Source: Henriciella aquimarina
GTDB taxonomy: Bacteria; Pseudomonadota; Alphaproteobacteria; Caulobacterales; Hyphomonadaceae
Assembly (NCBI RefSeq): GCF_002088975.1
Contig: NZ_NCST01000077.1
Span: 1-64,000 of the forward strand
Reading direction: 5' to 3'
Length of the DNA stretch: 64,000 bases
A program made the translations under genes and the position numbers. A model generated the notes under the pieces. That model did no database searches. It saw nothing but the letters and a program-made list of their open reading frames with translations, and was not told the origin of the DNA. Of the stretch, positions 41,752-49,674 are shown piece after piece; within the stretch, counting starts at the first letter, position 1, and each line of letters begins with the position of its first letter.

Positions 41752-42437
41752 GAGCGGCCTCCTTCGATTGCGGTGAGCTTTGGCGAGGGCTTGCCGATCG
41801 CGAGCGTGATGCGCTCGGCGCGAAGTTCGCGGGCAAGGCTTTCGGTGAAGCGGTCGAGCACATACTTCCCGGTGACGAAGATGGTCTTGTCCTCCCAACC
41901 GCAGACGCTGCTGGCTAGGGCGTTCACTTCGTTCTTGGCGTGCTCCGTAGCCGCTGATGCGCGTAGCCCATCCAGGGCAAGCGCGCATTCATGCGGCAGG
42001 TTCTTGGTATCCCCCTTTAGGGGGGTACCAGAACCTTCTGGTTCTGGATGGCAATGCTCCGGCAATGCTTCCGGCATCGCATTGCCTTTGTTTTTCTTGT
42101 CTTTTTTCCATCGTTTTTGAGCCGCTTGGCGTGCGATTTCGGCGCGTTTTTCTACAGATTTCCGCGCTTTTTCTAGTTCTTCACTGATCCGCTTGTGACG
42201 GATTTCGCCGCCTTCGAGGCAGAAAAACTCTCCTATTCCGGTCCAGATTTTACGGAAGCGATGGGGTGTGACTGAGAGCAGCTTCGCGAGCCGCTTTTCA
42301 TCGAAGCGGATCGCACCGCCGCGCATCCAGAGTTCATCCAGGAGAAGGCGGTAAGCGCCGTGCTCTTCAAGCGTCAGATGCTTTGTGTCGGCACCGTAGT
42401 CGCTCGGGTACCAAGGCATGTAGGGAAGCTCAGCCAT
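41748..42437 (-). CDS. DUF1376/YdaU-like replication protein
   Basis: 229 residues. PYMPWYPSDYGADTKHLTLEEHGAYRLLLDELW is the DUF1376 signature, followed by a basic linker (RWKKDKKNKGN) and a second small domain. Such proteins act like phage O-type initiators. No helicase is visible nearby, so host DnaB would be recruited. Confidence 0.82.
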   Translation of the reverse strand: MAELPYMPWYPSDYGADTKHLTLEEHGAYRLLLDELWMRGGAIRFDEKRLAKLLSVTPHRFRKIWTGIGEFFCLEGGEIRHKRISEELEKARKSVEKRAEIARQAAQKRWKKDKKNKGNAMPEALPEHCHPEPEGSGTPLKGDTKNLPHECALALDGLRASAATEHAKNEVNALASSVCGWEDKTIFVTGKYVLDRFTESLARELRAERITLAIGKPSPKLTAIEGGRS

Positions 42438-42975
42438 TGGCGCGCCTCCAGTCGTCGATCAGGAACGTCTCTACCGTCCTCGAAACGTCTTTGGCGCACT
42501 CGGCTGGCTTGTTGTGAATCTCCGACCCGGTGAAGCGCAGGACGGTCCACCCTTTCTGGGTGAGCAGCCTATCCTTTGATCTGTCGCGCGCTGCCTGCTG
42601 CTTTGTACGTTCGTGAAATTCATGCCCGTCGCACTCAATGGCGATTTGGAGCGATGGGCCATTCCATAGCGGAGCCTTGATAGCGAAGTCGACGCGATAC
42701 CGCCCAATCGGATATTGAGCAATTATTTGAAGGCTGGCAGGCAGGACGGCAAAATACTTCCGCTTTGTGCCGGCCACCCAATCGTAAGGCATAAGGTTGC
42801 CACGCTGGGCAGCCAATGCATAGGCGAGTTTGCATTCGATCGGGCTATCGCATTCGAGCAGCAGGGCGCGAAGCCCTTCTAACCGCTGAGCCTCAAATTC
42901 TTCGACAAGGCCGGGAAGTATTCCATCTTCGAATGCGGCGACCATATCGTCTATTTGCTGTTCGGTTGGTTTCAC
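42430..42975 (-). CDS. DUF559-type PD-(D/E)XK endonuclease
   Basis: 181 residues. SPIECKLAYALAAQ, YRVDFAIKAP, LQIAIECDGHEFHERTKQQAARD and GWTVLRFTGSEI are the DUF559/Vsr-like core with D, E-x-D and H residues in place. It may be a recombination or restriction nuclease. Adjacent to RusA. Confidence 0.85.
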   Translation of the reverse strand: MKPTEQQIDDMVAAFEDGILPGLVEEFEAQRLEGLRALLLECDSPIECKLAYALAAQRGNLMPYDWVAGTKRKYFAVLPASLQIIAQYPIGRYRVDFAIKAPLWNGPSLQIAIECDGHEFHERTKQQAARDRSKDRLLTQKGWTVLRFTGSEIHNKPAECAKDVSRTVETFLIDDWRRANG

Positions 42976-43346
42976 GCAGCCTCCTCGGCGCGTTCAGCGC
43001 CAGTGTTGGGGTCGATTTCGGCAAGGGCGAACTGGCAGGAGCCGTCTCGGACGCTTCCATGCCGTTCGATGACGACGCGCCAGGTCTTGGAGTCGTCAGG
43101 CGTGACGCCGTGCTTCACGAGCAGGTCGAGGATCGCCTTTGCCCGATTGTCGATGTCTCCGCGCATCTTCACCGGCAGACGGATGTGCAGGGCGAAGGGG
43201 CCGATCACCGGCGGGATACGCGCGGTCTCCAGCACCCAGCCGGCATGTTCGATCCATGCCTTGTATTCCGCCGACTTGTGGCGGCGGGCCTTGCCGGGGA
43301 ACATGCTGTTCAATGAGGGCGGGATTGGGAGTGTTCGGAATCTCAT
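42972..43346 (-). CDS. rusA: RusA-type Holliday junction resolvase
   Basis: 124 residues. PPSLNSMF and KMRGDIDNRAKAILDLLVKHGVTPDDS contain the catalytic aspartates of RusA. It resolves branched recombination intermediates before packaging. Confidence 0.93.
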   Translation of the reverse strand: MRFRTLPIPPSLNSMFPGKARRHKSAEYKAWIEHAGWVLETARIPPVIGPFALHIRLPVKMRGDIDNRAKAILDLLVKHGVTPDDSKTWRVVIERHGSVRDGSCQFALAEIDPNTGAERAEEAA

Positions 43347-43999
43347 GACAGCGCTCCCGCCGCCATCGGCTTAATCACTTCCTTGAAGCCCCAATCCCGC
43401 TGCCGCAGCACCTGACAGACAGCGCGCTCAATCTTCGGGAGGGGATAGGTTTCTGCGACATACCGAATGCAGTCGGCCTTGCGCCTCGGGAGCCCGATCA
43501 TAGGATCGAGCGCGATCTTCAGGCGGGTGTATTCAGTGGTCCAGACCATGGCAGCCAGCGCGGCCGGAGAGAGCCCCAGCCCCTCGCCTCGACCGAGCGT
43601 CGAGGGATCAATGGCCTTGCCGTTTTTCGGGTACTGGATGCCCGTCTCTTCACAGGTCTGGAGAAGTCGCCACTCATTGTCGTCGTCACCGCCAAGCGGG
43701 AGGAGAAGCGACCACTCGGGCGGCAGGTGCGTGCGGCAAGACTTCAGCAGGTCGGGGCTCGGCAGAAGATACACGGTCCGGCAGACGCGAGGATACATCT
43801 GCCCCTGAAGCTTCAGGCGTGAGGCAGAGTCTCCATCGCCCTTGATCTCGACACCGATGATCTCATCCTCGCAGATCGCGGCGACGTCGATGAGGGCGCC
43901 CCCGTATTCGGCGAGACTGAACTCGAAAAGGATGTGTGCGTCCGGCTTGCGAGCGCGAAGCCAGAGAGCAGCCAGGTGCTTGAGGTCATCGGCCTTCAT
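43343..43999 (-). CDS. MmcB-like PD-(D/E)XK nuclease family protein
   Basis: 218 residues. YGGALIDVAAICEDEIIGVEIKGDGDSASRL has the D and ExK of the PD-(D/E)XK fold, and QGQMYPRVCRTVYLL is typical of MmcB/sce7726-like proteins. A DNA repair or phage recombination role is likely; it could be the missing 5' exonuclease-like partner of RecT, but that is a guess. The ATG at 43999 overlaps the preceding stop. Confidence 0.72.
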   Translation of the reverse strand: MKADDLKHLAALWLRARKPDAHILFEFSLAEYGGALIDVAAICEDEIIGVEIKGDGDSASRLKLQGQMYPRVCRTVYLLPSPDLLKSCRTHLPPEWSLLLPLGGDDDNEWRLLQTCEETGIQYPKNGKAIDPSTLGRGEGLGLSPAALAAMVWTTEYTRLKIALDPMIGLPRRKADCIRYVAETYPLPKIERAVCQVLRQRDWGFKEVIKPMAAGALS

Positions 44000-44127
44000 G
44001 CCCCAATCCCCCACATCCAGTTGACCAGCTTCACAGCCGCAGCAATGACGAGACAGGTAGAGGCCGCGCAGAAGGCGAGACCGATCTTGGTGCCGGGGTT
44101 TCTCCAGGTGAGGGTGTGTATCGTCAT
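43996..44127 (-). CDS. 43-residue membrane peptide
   Basis: MTIHTLTWRNPGTKIGLAFC begins the protein; residues 15-36 are a hydrophobic helix (AASTCLVIAAAVKLV). Its ATG overlaps the stop of the LexA-like gene and its stop overlaps the MmcB-like start. Confidence 0.6.
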   Translation of the reverse strand: MTIHTLTWRNPGTKIGLAFCAASTCLVIAAAVKLVNWMWGIGA

Positions 44128-44468
44128 GAGACATCCTTAAGCGGGGTCGGGGCGTGTATACTTTCGGGCCGGGCTTCGATGATGACCGCATCCCCGATCT
44201 GCGGGCCGCGTTCGGGACCGTCCCAGCGCCAGCAGCGGGCGGGGGATTCAGAGGGGATGCGTTTCAGGATTTCGATGGCGCGGGCGCGGGCGGGCAGCCG
44301 GCGAATGAAACCGCGCTCTTCCAGCGCAACCAGCATCTCATGCGGGCGTTTCTTGCCGGGATATCCGAGCCTGTCGGCAAGCTCTCGGATGCTCGGCATC
44401 ACGCCATGCGCGTCATAGTGCGCCTGCAAGGCGAGGAGACAGTCTTTCTGGCGGGGTGTCAGGCTCAT
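44124..44468 (-). CDS. LexA-type winged-helix DNA-binding protein
   Basis: 114 residues. SLTPRQKDCLLALQAHYDAHGVMPSIRELADRLGYPGKKRPHEML matches the LexA N-terminal winged helix. There is no S24 peptidase domain. It is probably a small repressor that may interfere with LexA-type regulation. Confidence 0.8.
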   Translation of the reverse strand: MSLTPRQKDCLLALQAHYDAHGVMPSIRELADRLGYPGKKRPHEMLVALEERGFIRRLPARARAIEILKRIPSESPARCWRWDGPERGPQIGDAVIIEARPESIHAPTPLKDVS

Positions 44469-45007
44469 GCGGCGGCCCTCCCGACGAACTCGGCAGCGCC
44501 TTCGCTCGACTGGTCAAAGAGATACCAGGCAGCGTTATCCTTGCCCGTGTGTTCGGAGTCCGCGATCCATTTCACGCGCCCGACAGAGACGATCTTCCGG
44601 CAGTGCTTGAGGTATGGTTCCGCCTGAACGGTGTGCATCCAGTCGGCGTCGAACAGGAGCCAGGTCGGCCTGAACGACGAGAACCGCAAAATCATCTCGT
44701 GCAGCAGTTGCCGCGTCCACGGCGGGTTCGTGATGATGAAATCGATCGAATGTTCACGCCAGACCGGAGAACCCCAGTCCCTCAGTGCGTCCTGTTTAAT
44801 TACATCGGGAATGCGTCGCTCGATGTCGGACATGCCCGCACAGGACATGCCGCCCGCTTCGAGCGCACGAACGAGGTCGCCATATCCAGCGCATGGTTCC
44901 CAGAACAGAGAGTTGTACGGCAGGTGAGGCAGCAACGGCTCCACAGCCTTCGCTGGCGTGATGTAAAGGTCCGCCTTCATGCGGGGAAAGTCTGATCGCT
45001 TGCCCAT
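44465..45007 (-). CDS. DNA adenine methyltransferase-like protein
   Basis: 180 residues. LFWEPCAGYGDLVRAL is the SAM motif I and DFIITNPPWTR is the NPPW catalytic motif IV of N6-adenine methylases. It is short and lacks an obvious target recognition domain. No partner restriction enzyme is visible; it probably protects phage DNA. Confidence 0.85.
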   Translation of the reverse strand: MGKRSDFPRMKADLYITPAKAVEPLLPHLPYNSLFWEPCAGYGDLVRALEAGGMSCAGMSDIERRIPDVIKQDALRDWGSPVWREHSIDFIITNPPWTRQLLHEMILRFSSFRPTWLLFDADWMHTVQAEPYLKHCRKIVSVGRVKWIADSEHTGKDNAAWYLFDQSSEGAAEFVGRAAA

Positions 45008-45008
45008 C

Positions 45009-45470
45009 CTACGCCGCCCTCCCCTGCTCCGACTTCGTGACGGCGCGGTACACGTTCCGCTCCGCGGCGCCCTCGTATGGCGCCCGACGCTCTCCCGTGG
45101 CTTCCGCCCACCCCGCGCTGACCAGATCGGACATGCGGGGGCGGGCCGTCAGAAGGTTTATGCCGGTGACCTCAGCAACCTCGTCAGCAGTCATCGGGCG
45201 CTCGGCGATGGCCTTCCAGATCGTTCTGTGGGTGTCGTTAAGGACAGCCTTCTTTGCCGCGGCCTGCGCTGCCTGCGCAGACGTGCCGCCGGTCTTGTGG
45301 TTGCGCTCGACGTGGAAGTTCTGCGCCGATGGAGACGCCTCAGATTTGATGCGTTCACAGCAGCCCTCGCAAATCGTGCGAAAGCTGGTCAGGCGCGGAT
45401 CACGCTTCTTGCGAACATCGAAATACGACCACGATTGATGGCACTCAGGACATGTGAAGCTATCGCTCAT
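45009..45470 (-). CDS. Zinc-ribbon winged-helix protein
   Basis: 153 residues. N-terminal CPECHQSW and CEGCCERI make a zinc ribbon. The C-terminal half (LNDTHRTIWKAIAERPMTADEVAEVTGI, RPRMSDLVSAGWAE) is a winged helix. Likely DNA-binding. Confidence 0.7.
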   Translation of the reverse strand: MSDSFTCPECHQSWSYFDVRKKRDPRLTSFRTICEGCCERIKSEASPSAQNFHVERNHKTGGTSAQAAQAAAKKAVLNDTHRTIWKAIAERPMTADEVAEVTGINLLTARPRMSDLVSAGWAEATGERRAPYEGAAERNVYRAVTKSEQGRAA

Positions 45471-45636
45471 CGTTCCGATCCTCCAACTTGCCGTGCATCC
45501 ATTCGGCGCGGTCTTGCAGACGCTCAGAGCGGCTCAACGTCCGGCGAATGGGGCCTGGTCCGATCCAGCCGATCAGCTTCAGCAAGGCGCGCTTGAAGCT
45601 CTCGACGGCGCTCGGTGAGTTCTTTCGTTCGCTCAT
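45460..45636 (-). CDS. Small hypothetical protein
   Basis: 58 residues, basic helix (FKRALLKLIGWIGPGPIRRTL). It overlaps the 3' end of the next upstream gene by 113 bases in another frame and the next start by eleven bases; one of the overlapping pair may be spurious. Confidence 0.4.
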   Translation of the reverse strand: MSERKNSPSAVESFKRALLKLIGWIGPGPIRRTLSRSERLQDRAEWMHGKLEDRNDER

Positions 45637-45937
45637 CGATCTCTCTTTCAAGTGCCGCGAGTTCGCCCGCTTCCATGGCGGGCGCCTGCACGTAGGTGAC
45701 GATGCTGCGCCAGCCAGCGGCGGCGATGAGCATCAGGGTGAAGTGGTGGGGGATGAGACCTGCGCGCCAGTTGCAGACGGTCGAGTGCGAGACATCGACG
45801 CCGGCGGCTTTCAGGTCATTGTGCTGAGCGGTCGCGGACGGCCAGTGCTGGTGTTGCTTTTTGCGCCACCGGGCCTCCATCGTCGCTTCCAACAAGTTGG
45901 GATTTGTTCGCGTGCTTTTCATGATCGCTAGCTCCAT
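45524..45937 (-). CDS. Putative DNA-binding protein with coiled coil
   Basis: 137 residues. An HTH-like part (KAAGVDVSHSTVCNWRAGLIP) is followed by a charged coiled coil (EREIDERTKELTERRRELQA). First gene on the leftward side past the structured region; an early regulator is possible. The ATG at 45922 is an alternative. Confidence 0.6.
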   Translation of the reverse strand: MELAIMKSTRTNPNLLEATMEARWRKKQHQHWPSATAQHNDLKAAGVDVSHSTVCNWRAGLIPHHFTLMLIAAAGWRSIVTYVQAPAMEAGELAALEREIDERTKELTERRRELQARLAEADRLDRTRPHSPDVEPL

Positions 45938-45981
45938 GTTGAACCTCGACAGGACGAGGCACACACGAAGGAGCGCGATGA

Positions 45982-46320
45982 ATGGACGAGCAGGTGCGCA
46001 GGCATTTGGAGTTTGCTGCGAAGCACCTTGAGCAGGCCGTCAGGGCCGACAGAGCATTTGGAAATAGCGAGCCGGACACCTCGGGGACTGAGGCGCCCGG
46101 CTCTTGCGCTTCGCAGGCTGGGCGGGGGAGCATCGCACCTGCTGGCGCAAATAGTGGGCCGGAAGGGGGCGCAATCCCCTCCCGGCCGTCGCGCGGTCAG
46201 CCCGGAGAAACCAGCGGGCCTGGACACGCGAAGACGGGTGCGCCGGGAGAGGGTACGGGCCTCCCCCGGCGCGCGCGCACAACAGCATTCGGAGGGCCTG
46301 CGTGCGCGAATGGAAACTGA
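45982..46320 (+). CDS. Doubtful small rightward ORF
   Basis: 112 residues. The first 35 (MDEQVRRHLEFAAKHLEQAV onward) look like a real helical protein and AAGGAG lies eight bases upstream. The rest is Gly/Pro/Ala-rich and overlaps strong hairpins, so the true end may be a degraded gene. Confidence 0.35.
   Translation: MDEQVRRHLEFAAKHLEQAVRADRAFGNSEPDTSGTEAPGSCASQAGRGSIAPAGANSGPEGGAIPSRPSRGQPGETSGPGHAKTGAPGEGTGLPRRARTTAFGGPACANGN
46157..46272. other. Two strong GC-rich hairpins in the control region
   Basis: Hairpin 1: GGCCGG (46157-46162) with CCGGCC (46182-46187) and AGGGG with CCCCT inside. Hairpin 2: GCGCCGGG (46240-46247) with CCCGGCGC (46265-46272). The area 46320-46670 shows no convincing gene. 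It could be a structured RNA, an antitermination site or a decayed gene. Confidence 0.5.
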
Positions 46321-46670
46321 GTTGAGATCAGAACCTGCGGCGAAAGTGGCATCGCTCACCTTGCCGCCGTTCCTAGCCGAGCTGCAGCCACGGCATGAGG
46401 GTTTCTGCCCTCGCAGCATCCGGTACGCCGGGGCCGGACTCCCCCTACTCACACCCCACGGTATCGTGACGATGCACCGGCAAGCGCCTCTCTTGGCTTG
46501 CACGGCACGACGCCGCTTTTCGGGGAGCTTTCGCTCTGGGATCTTGGAAACTGAGCCGGGATTGACGCGATTATCTGAGCGACCGGCGGCGCCCAAGGCA
46601 TCGCGCCCTTGTTCTGGTGAGGGTCGGCCAACCTCCCCTTTCCCGGTGGGGGCTGAGGCATGAAGACGGT

Positions 46671-46772
46671 TCATTGATACGCCCTCCCCGCGCGCAGGTC
46701 GCGCATGCCCTCCATGGGCAGAGGCGCGGGCGGGAGGAAGACGAGAGAAAGGATCCAGTTGACCGTGTGCAT
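46671..46772 (-). CDS. 33-residue hydrophobic peptide
   Basis: MHTVNWILSLVFLPPAPLPM is its start. It begins directly after the stop of the membrane protein at 46773. A short membrane-inserted leader is possible; low complexity of evidence. Confidence 0.4.
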   Translation of the reverse strand: MHTVNWILSLVFLPPAPLPMEGMRDLRAGRAYQ

Positions 46773-46958
46773 CTAGAGCGCCCTCCAGAAGGAGACGGCG
46801 GCCCGGACCGGCCACGTCGCCGCGAGCGGGACAAGCACACCAATGAGGAGAAGGCCGGGCACCACGCCACGGTCATCGACCCCGACCCAGAGATTCCTGG
46901 CCATCAGGTCGAAGAGGCCAATCGTGAGGTAAAGCGAGATGCAGAAAGCGAGCGTCAT
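46773..46958 (-). CDS. Small two-helix membrane protein
   Basis: 61 residues with two hydrophobic segments (CISLYLTIGLFDLMA and VPGLLLIGVLVPLAATWPV). Overlaps the Cro-like stop by four bases, so it is expressed with Cro, early in infection. Possibly a superinfection-exclusion or early lysis-control protein. Confidence 0.6.
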   Translation of the reverse strand: MTLAFCISLYLTIGLFDLMARNLWVGVDDRGVVPGLLLIGVLVPLAATWPVRAAVSFWRAL

Positions 46959-47179
46959 GGCTGCACCGCCTCGGGCGCGCCCTGCTCTTTCTTCGAATTG
47001 AAGAAGTCGTTCGCGGTAACCTGTCCGCCGGTGTGCTTGACAATCTCCGTTAGAATATCCGCGTGGGGGCGACGTGCGCCGGTCTTGTAGCGATGCAATG
47101 CCTGGCGGCTCACGCCAATGCGATCCGCGAAGTCGGCGTCCGAAAGGTTGTTCTTGGTAAGCCAGTCAGCGAGTGTCAT
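46955..47179 (-). CDS. Cro-like HTH repressor
   Basis: 74 residues. LADWLTKNNLSDADFADRIGVSRQALHRYKTGARRP is an XRE/Cro HTH. It opens the leftward early operon and faces the CI-like gene across the operators. It would repress CI synthesis during lytic growth. Confidence 0.83.
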   Translation of the reverse strand: MTLADWLTKNNLSDADFADRIGVSRQALHRYKTGARRPHADILTEIVKHTGGQVTANDFFNSKKEQGAPEAVQP

Positions 47180-47190
47180 ACCCGCCTTAT

Positions 47191-47255
47191 GTCACCATTC
47201 TGGTGACGATGCAAGTCACCAATTTGGAATATCGTCACGTCGCCTGATTGGTGAC
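47191..47255. promoter_or_regulatory. CI/Cro operator array (three sites) and leftward promoter
   Basis: Site 1 GTCACCATTCTGGTGAC (47191-47207), site 2 GTCACCAATTTGGAATA (47215-47231) and site 3 GTCGCCTGATTGGTGAC (47239-47255) have centres exactly 24 bp apart. On the minus strand TTGCAT, 17 bp and CATAAG flank site 1, forming the promoter for the Cro operon with the operator in its spacer. Site 2 is the weakest. Confidence 0.82.
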
Positions 47256-47267
47256 AGCTTCGAGCGC

Positions 47268-47873
47268 ATGGATACTGAAGGCAAATGGCCCAACGGACTC
47301 ACGGCGCTGATCGAGCGCCGCGGCATTAATCAGGCCGAGCTGGCGCGTGCACTGAACACGAGTCGGCAGAATGTCGGCCGCTGGGTAAAGCAGACGCGGA
47401 AGATCCCGCTCGACGTGGCCGAGAAGATAGCTGAACACCTGAAGGTGCCGGTTTCCGAAGTGCTCTACACTGACGGCGGCGGCGTTGTGTCCGCGCCTCT
47501 AATTTCTTGGGTGAGCGCATCCAGGCTTACGGAGATGAGTATCGACCAGGTGGAAGACGCCCCGCGCGTGACGGCGCCTGATTTATCTGCATCTGGTGAG
47601 TGGATAGCCCTACGTGTCCAAGGCGATTCCATGGACCGCATCTCCCCGCCGGAGAGCATCATCTTTGTGAACCTGCGCGAAAAGGCCCTCGTGCCAAACG
47701 CCTGCTATGTGATCGCCGACGAGGATGGAAACGCCACATATAAACGATACCGGCCCGACCCACAGCGGTTCGAGCCCGTATCAGTGAATGATGCTCACCA
47801 GCCTATCTTTGTGAGGGAAGATCAGTCGCCTTCGGTGCTGGGCAGGGTTAGGAAATCGATCCTGAGCCTATAG
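47268..47873 (+). CDS. CI-like repressor with S24 peptidase domain
   Basis: 201 residues. The HTH is GLTALIERRGINQAELARALNTSRQNVGRWVKQTRKIPLD. The S24 domain shows VQGDSMDRISPPESIIFVN (catalytic serine) and a lysine in NATYKRYRPD. It maintains lysogeny and would self-cleave on RecA activation. The longer frame to 47118 crosses the operators and is rejected. Confidence 0.9.
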   Translation: MDTEGKWPNGLTALIERRGINQAELARALNTSRQNVGRWVKQTRKIPLDVAEKIAEHLKVPVSEVLYTDGGGVVSAPLISWVSASRLTEMSIDQVEDAPRVTAPDLSASGEWIALRVQGDSMDRISPPESIIFVNLREKALVPNACYVIADEDGNATYKRYRPDPQRFEPVSVNDAHQPIFVREDQSPSVLGRVRKSILSL

Positions 47874-47877
47874 GCGA

Positions 47878-48510
47878 TCAGGACTGAATGCAGTCATTCA
47901 GACGTTCTGCGACATCATCGATGACAGGAACGATTTCGTCAGCCCTTGACCCCTTCCAAATTCCCACGGGCATGAACCCCCTGTTTTCAATGGCCCCTGT
48001 GGAATGAGAGGCGCGCTCGATCTTCTTAAAGGTCAGAACGTACTTTTCCTCCTTCAGCGCCGCCTCCACATCGAAATCAAGCTCATTTTCGAATAGAGCG
48101 GAATCCGCGAGCGCCGCCTGCCAACCAGATGCCTGGCCATAGTTTTCCCGTCCTGACAGAACAACGATGTTCTCGCTATCAGATATATATTTGAGGACCT
48201 CACTACCCTCAACTGTCGAGCGATTGCCGGCTTCATAGTAGTTGCCGGTCGCAGGGCCCACCCACGACCTCGATGTGTCTTTTGCGACAAAGCTGTCGAT
48301 GGAGAGGTTTGATACTCCACACCGGGCGACTCGATCTGTGAAGCTTGCGGTCTCTGGCGCCGGATATTTGAAGGTGACCTCATCAACATATTGCTGATCA
48401 TAATCACCAGTGGTGGTGGTATAATTCTCCGGCAGAACGGGCATTTCCAGGCTCGTCGCGCAACCCGCAAGCATGGCAGCCGACGCGGCAATAGCGGTTA
48501 TGCTTTTCAT
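47878..48510 (-). CDS. Prophage lipoprotein next to the repressor
   Basis: 210 residues with a signal peptide and lipobox MLAGCATS (Cys17). No recognised family in the mature part. It converges on the repressor gene with a five-base gap and is isolated from the late genes, the usual place for lysogenic-conversion genes. Surface exclusion of related phages is possible. Confidence 0.68.
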   Translation of the reverse strand: MKSITAIAASAAMLAGCATSLEMPVLPENYTTTTGDYDQQYVDEVTFKYPAPETASFTDRVARCGVSNLSIDSFVAKDTSRSWVGPATGNYYEAGNRSTVEGSEVLKYISDSENIVVLSGRENYGQASGWQAALADSALFENELDFDVEAALKEEKYVLTFKKIERASHSTGAIENRGFMPVGIWKGSRADEIVPVIDDVAERLNDCIQS

Positions 48511-48637
48511 CTTGATCCTCCCTCAATCTCAGGGCGCGATGAAAGCGCGGGCAGGCTGAGATTGCAAGCCTGTCATTATGCTCGCTTCGATTTCTCAATG
48601 TAATCGGTCGCGTCATCTGGATCGGGAGGGCGCTGGG

Positions 48638-48826
48638 GTGAGCCGGATTGTGACTGTTAGATGCCCGCGCTGCGGCTTCGAAGCTGACTTCCCTCAGCGC
48701 GAAGGCCGAACCAAGTGGACGATTGACGCCACCGAGCAGAAGCGGCTTTGCACCGATCCCGACTATGATCGTATCGAATGCCCGACTTTCGATGACGCTC
48801 GACGCCGCACCCTAGGTTCGCTCTAG
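48638..48826 (+). CDS. Small zinc-ribbon protein
   Basis: 62 residues from GTG 48638 (GGGAGGG just upstream). VRCPRCGFEADFP and a later cysteine pair suggest a zinc ribbon of the DksA/CxxC kind. Convergent with the next gene, overlapping by 15 bases. Confidence 0.6.
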   Translation: MSRIVTVRCPRCGFEADFPQREGRTKWTIDATEQKRLCTDPDYDRIECPTFDDARRRTLGSL

Positions 48827-48982
48827 TCGCCTCATCTTTCTATTTAGGCGACCAGCCAGCCACTTGAAGAAGAAGCGCGGCACATAAACCGGCCCGACCT
48901 TGAAACGCTTTCTGATCTCCCGCGAGTGAAAGTAATCGCCCTCGCGCCAAGTCTCCGCTTCGATTTCCACGATCATCTTCAT
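48812..48982 (-). CDS. Small basic hypothetical protein
   Basis: 56 residues. KMIVEIEAETWREGDYFHSR is followed by a basic tail. AAAGGGAA precedes the ATG at 48982. Lies leftward between the zinc-ribbon gene and the second operator cluster. Confidence 0.5.
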   Translation of the reverse strand: MKMIVEIEAETWREGDYFHSREIRKRFKVGPVYVPRFFFKWLAGRLNRKMRRLERT

Positions 48983-49034
48983 CGCCGTTTCCCTTTCCGT
49001 TGAGACGGGGAGGATAGCAGCACACGCACTGATC

Positions 49035-49098
49035 GTCACCATTGCGGTTACTTTTTTGGTCTCGCCCTATTGACGTGTAACCATTTTGGTGACACTAA
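49035..49098 (+). promoter_or_regulatory. Rightward early promoter with two CI operators
   Basis: GTCACCATTGCGGTTAC (49035-49051) and GTAACCATTTTGGTGAC (49077-49093) match the immunity-region operators. TTGACG at 49070-49075 and CACTAA at 49093-49098 flank the second one, the same geometry as the leftward promoter. It drives the operon starting at 49124. Confidence 0.8.
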
Positions 49099-49123
49099 GG
49101 TCTCAACCCAACGGGAGAGACCC

Positions 49124-49438
49124 ATGACCTTGAGTATCCGAGAACGCCGCGAGGAAGAGACCCGCGCCAATGTCGAGGCGGCGCACTATGCCGCCCGTAA
49201 TGACGCCGAGTATGCAGCCGCCTGTTTCAACGTTGCCGCCGATCTGGCCGCAACCCTGATCCGGGCCGGACAGAAAGACCTGATCCCCGCCGTCATCGAC
49301 ACCTACCGCGAGTCCATCGTGGATGAGTTCACCGACATGGATGTGATGTACGAGGCCCTCTCTGACGAGAAGGTCACAGCAGCGGCGCATGGGCTTGCCC
49401 ATCCCGGCGGTGATGAAGACCGGAGGGCTGCGGCATGA
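49124..49438 (+). CDS. First gene of the rightward early operon, hypothetical
   Basis: 104 residues, helical (SIRERREEETRANVEAAHYAA). GGGAGA upstream. Directly under the CI-controlled promoter, so made first after infection or induction; such genes are often anti-host factors, but none is recognised here. Confidence 0.6.
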   Translation: MTLSIRERREEETRANVEAAHYAARNDAEYAAACFNVAADLAATLIRAGQKDLIPAVIDTYRESIVDEFTDMDVMYEALSDEKVTAAAHGLAHPGGDEDRRAAA

Positions 49439-49674
49439 GTGCGCGCGCACCACACGAAGAAGGTTTCTGGTGGGGCCAGTGGCACACCAAGGCGCCAGGC
49501 ACGGCCGACCCGGACGACGGCACGGGCGACGAATGGGAGGTCATGCACGTTGTTGAGAACAGCTGGGACGAGGGCCACGAAGACCGCCTGATGGTGATGG
49601 TCCCCGGCGTCGCAAAGTGGCAGCCGCTCACCAACTTCCACTGGGGTCCGCGCGTGGAGGACTATCAGCCATGA
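49435..49674 (+). CDS. Hypothetical early protein
   Basis: 79 residues, Trp-rich and acidic (GFWWGQWHTKAPGTADPDD). Four-base overlaps with both neighbours. No family recognised. Confidence 0.55.
   Translation: MSARAPHEEGFWWGQWHTKAPGTADPDDGTGDEWEVMHVVENSWDEGHEDRLMVMVPGVAKWQPLTNFHWGPRVEDYQP

Noticed and set aside
45928-46815. 295-codon minus-strand frame across the control region
   Set aside because: Arg/Pro/Ser-rich composition without domains; it crosses the strong hairpins and small coupled genes.
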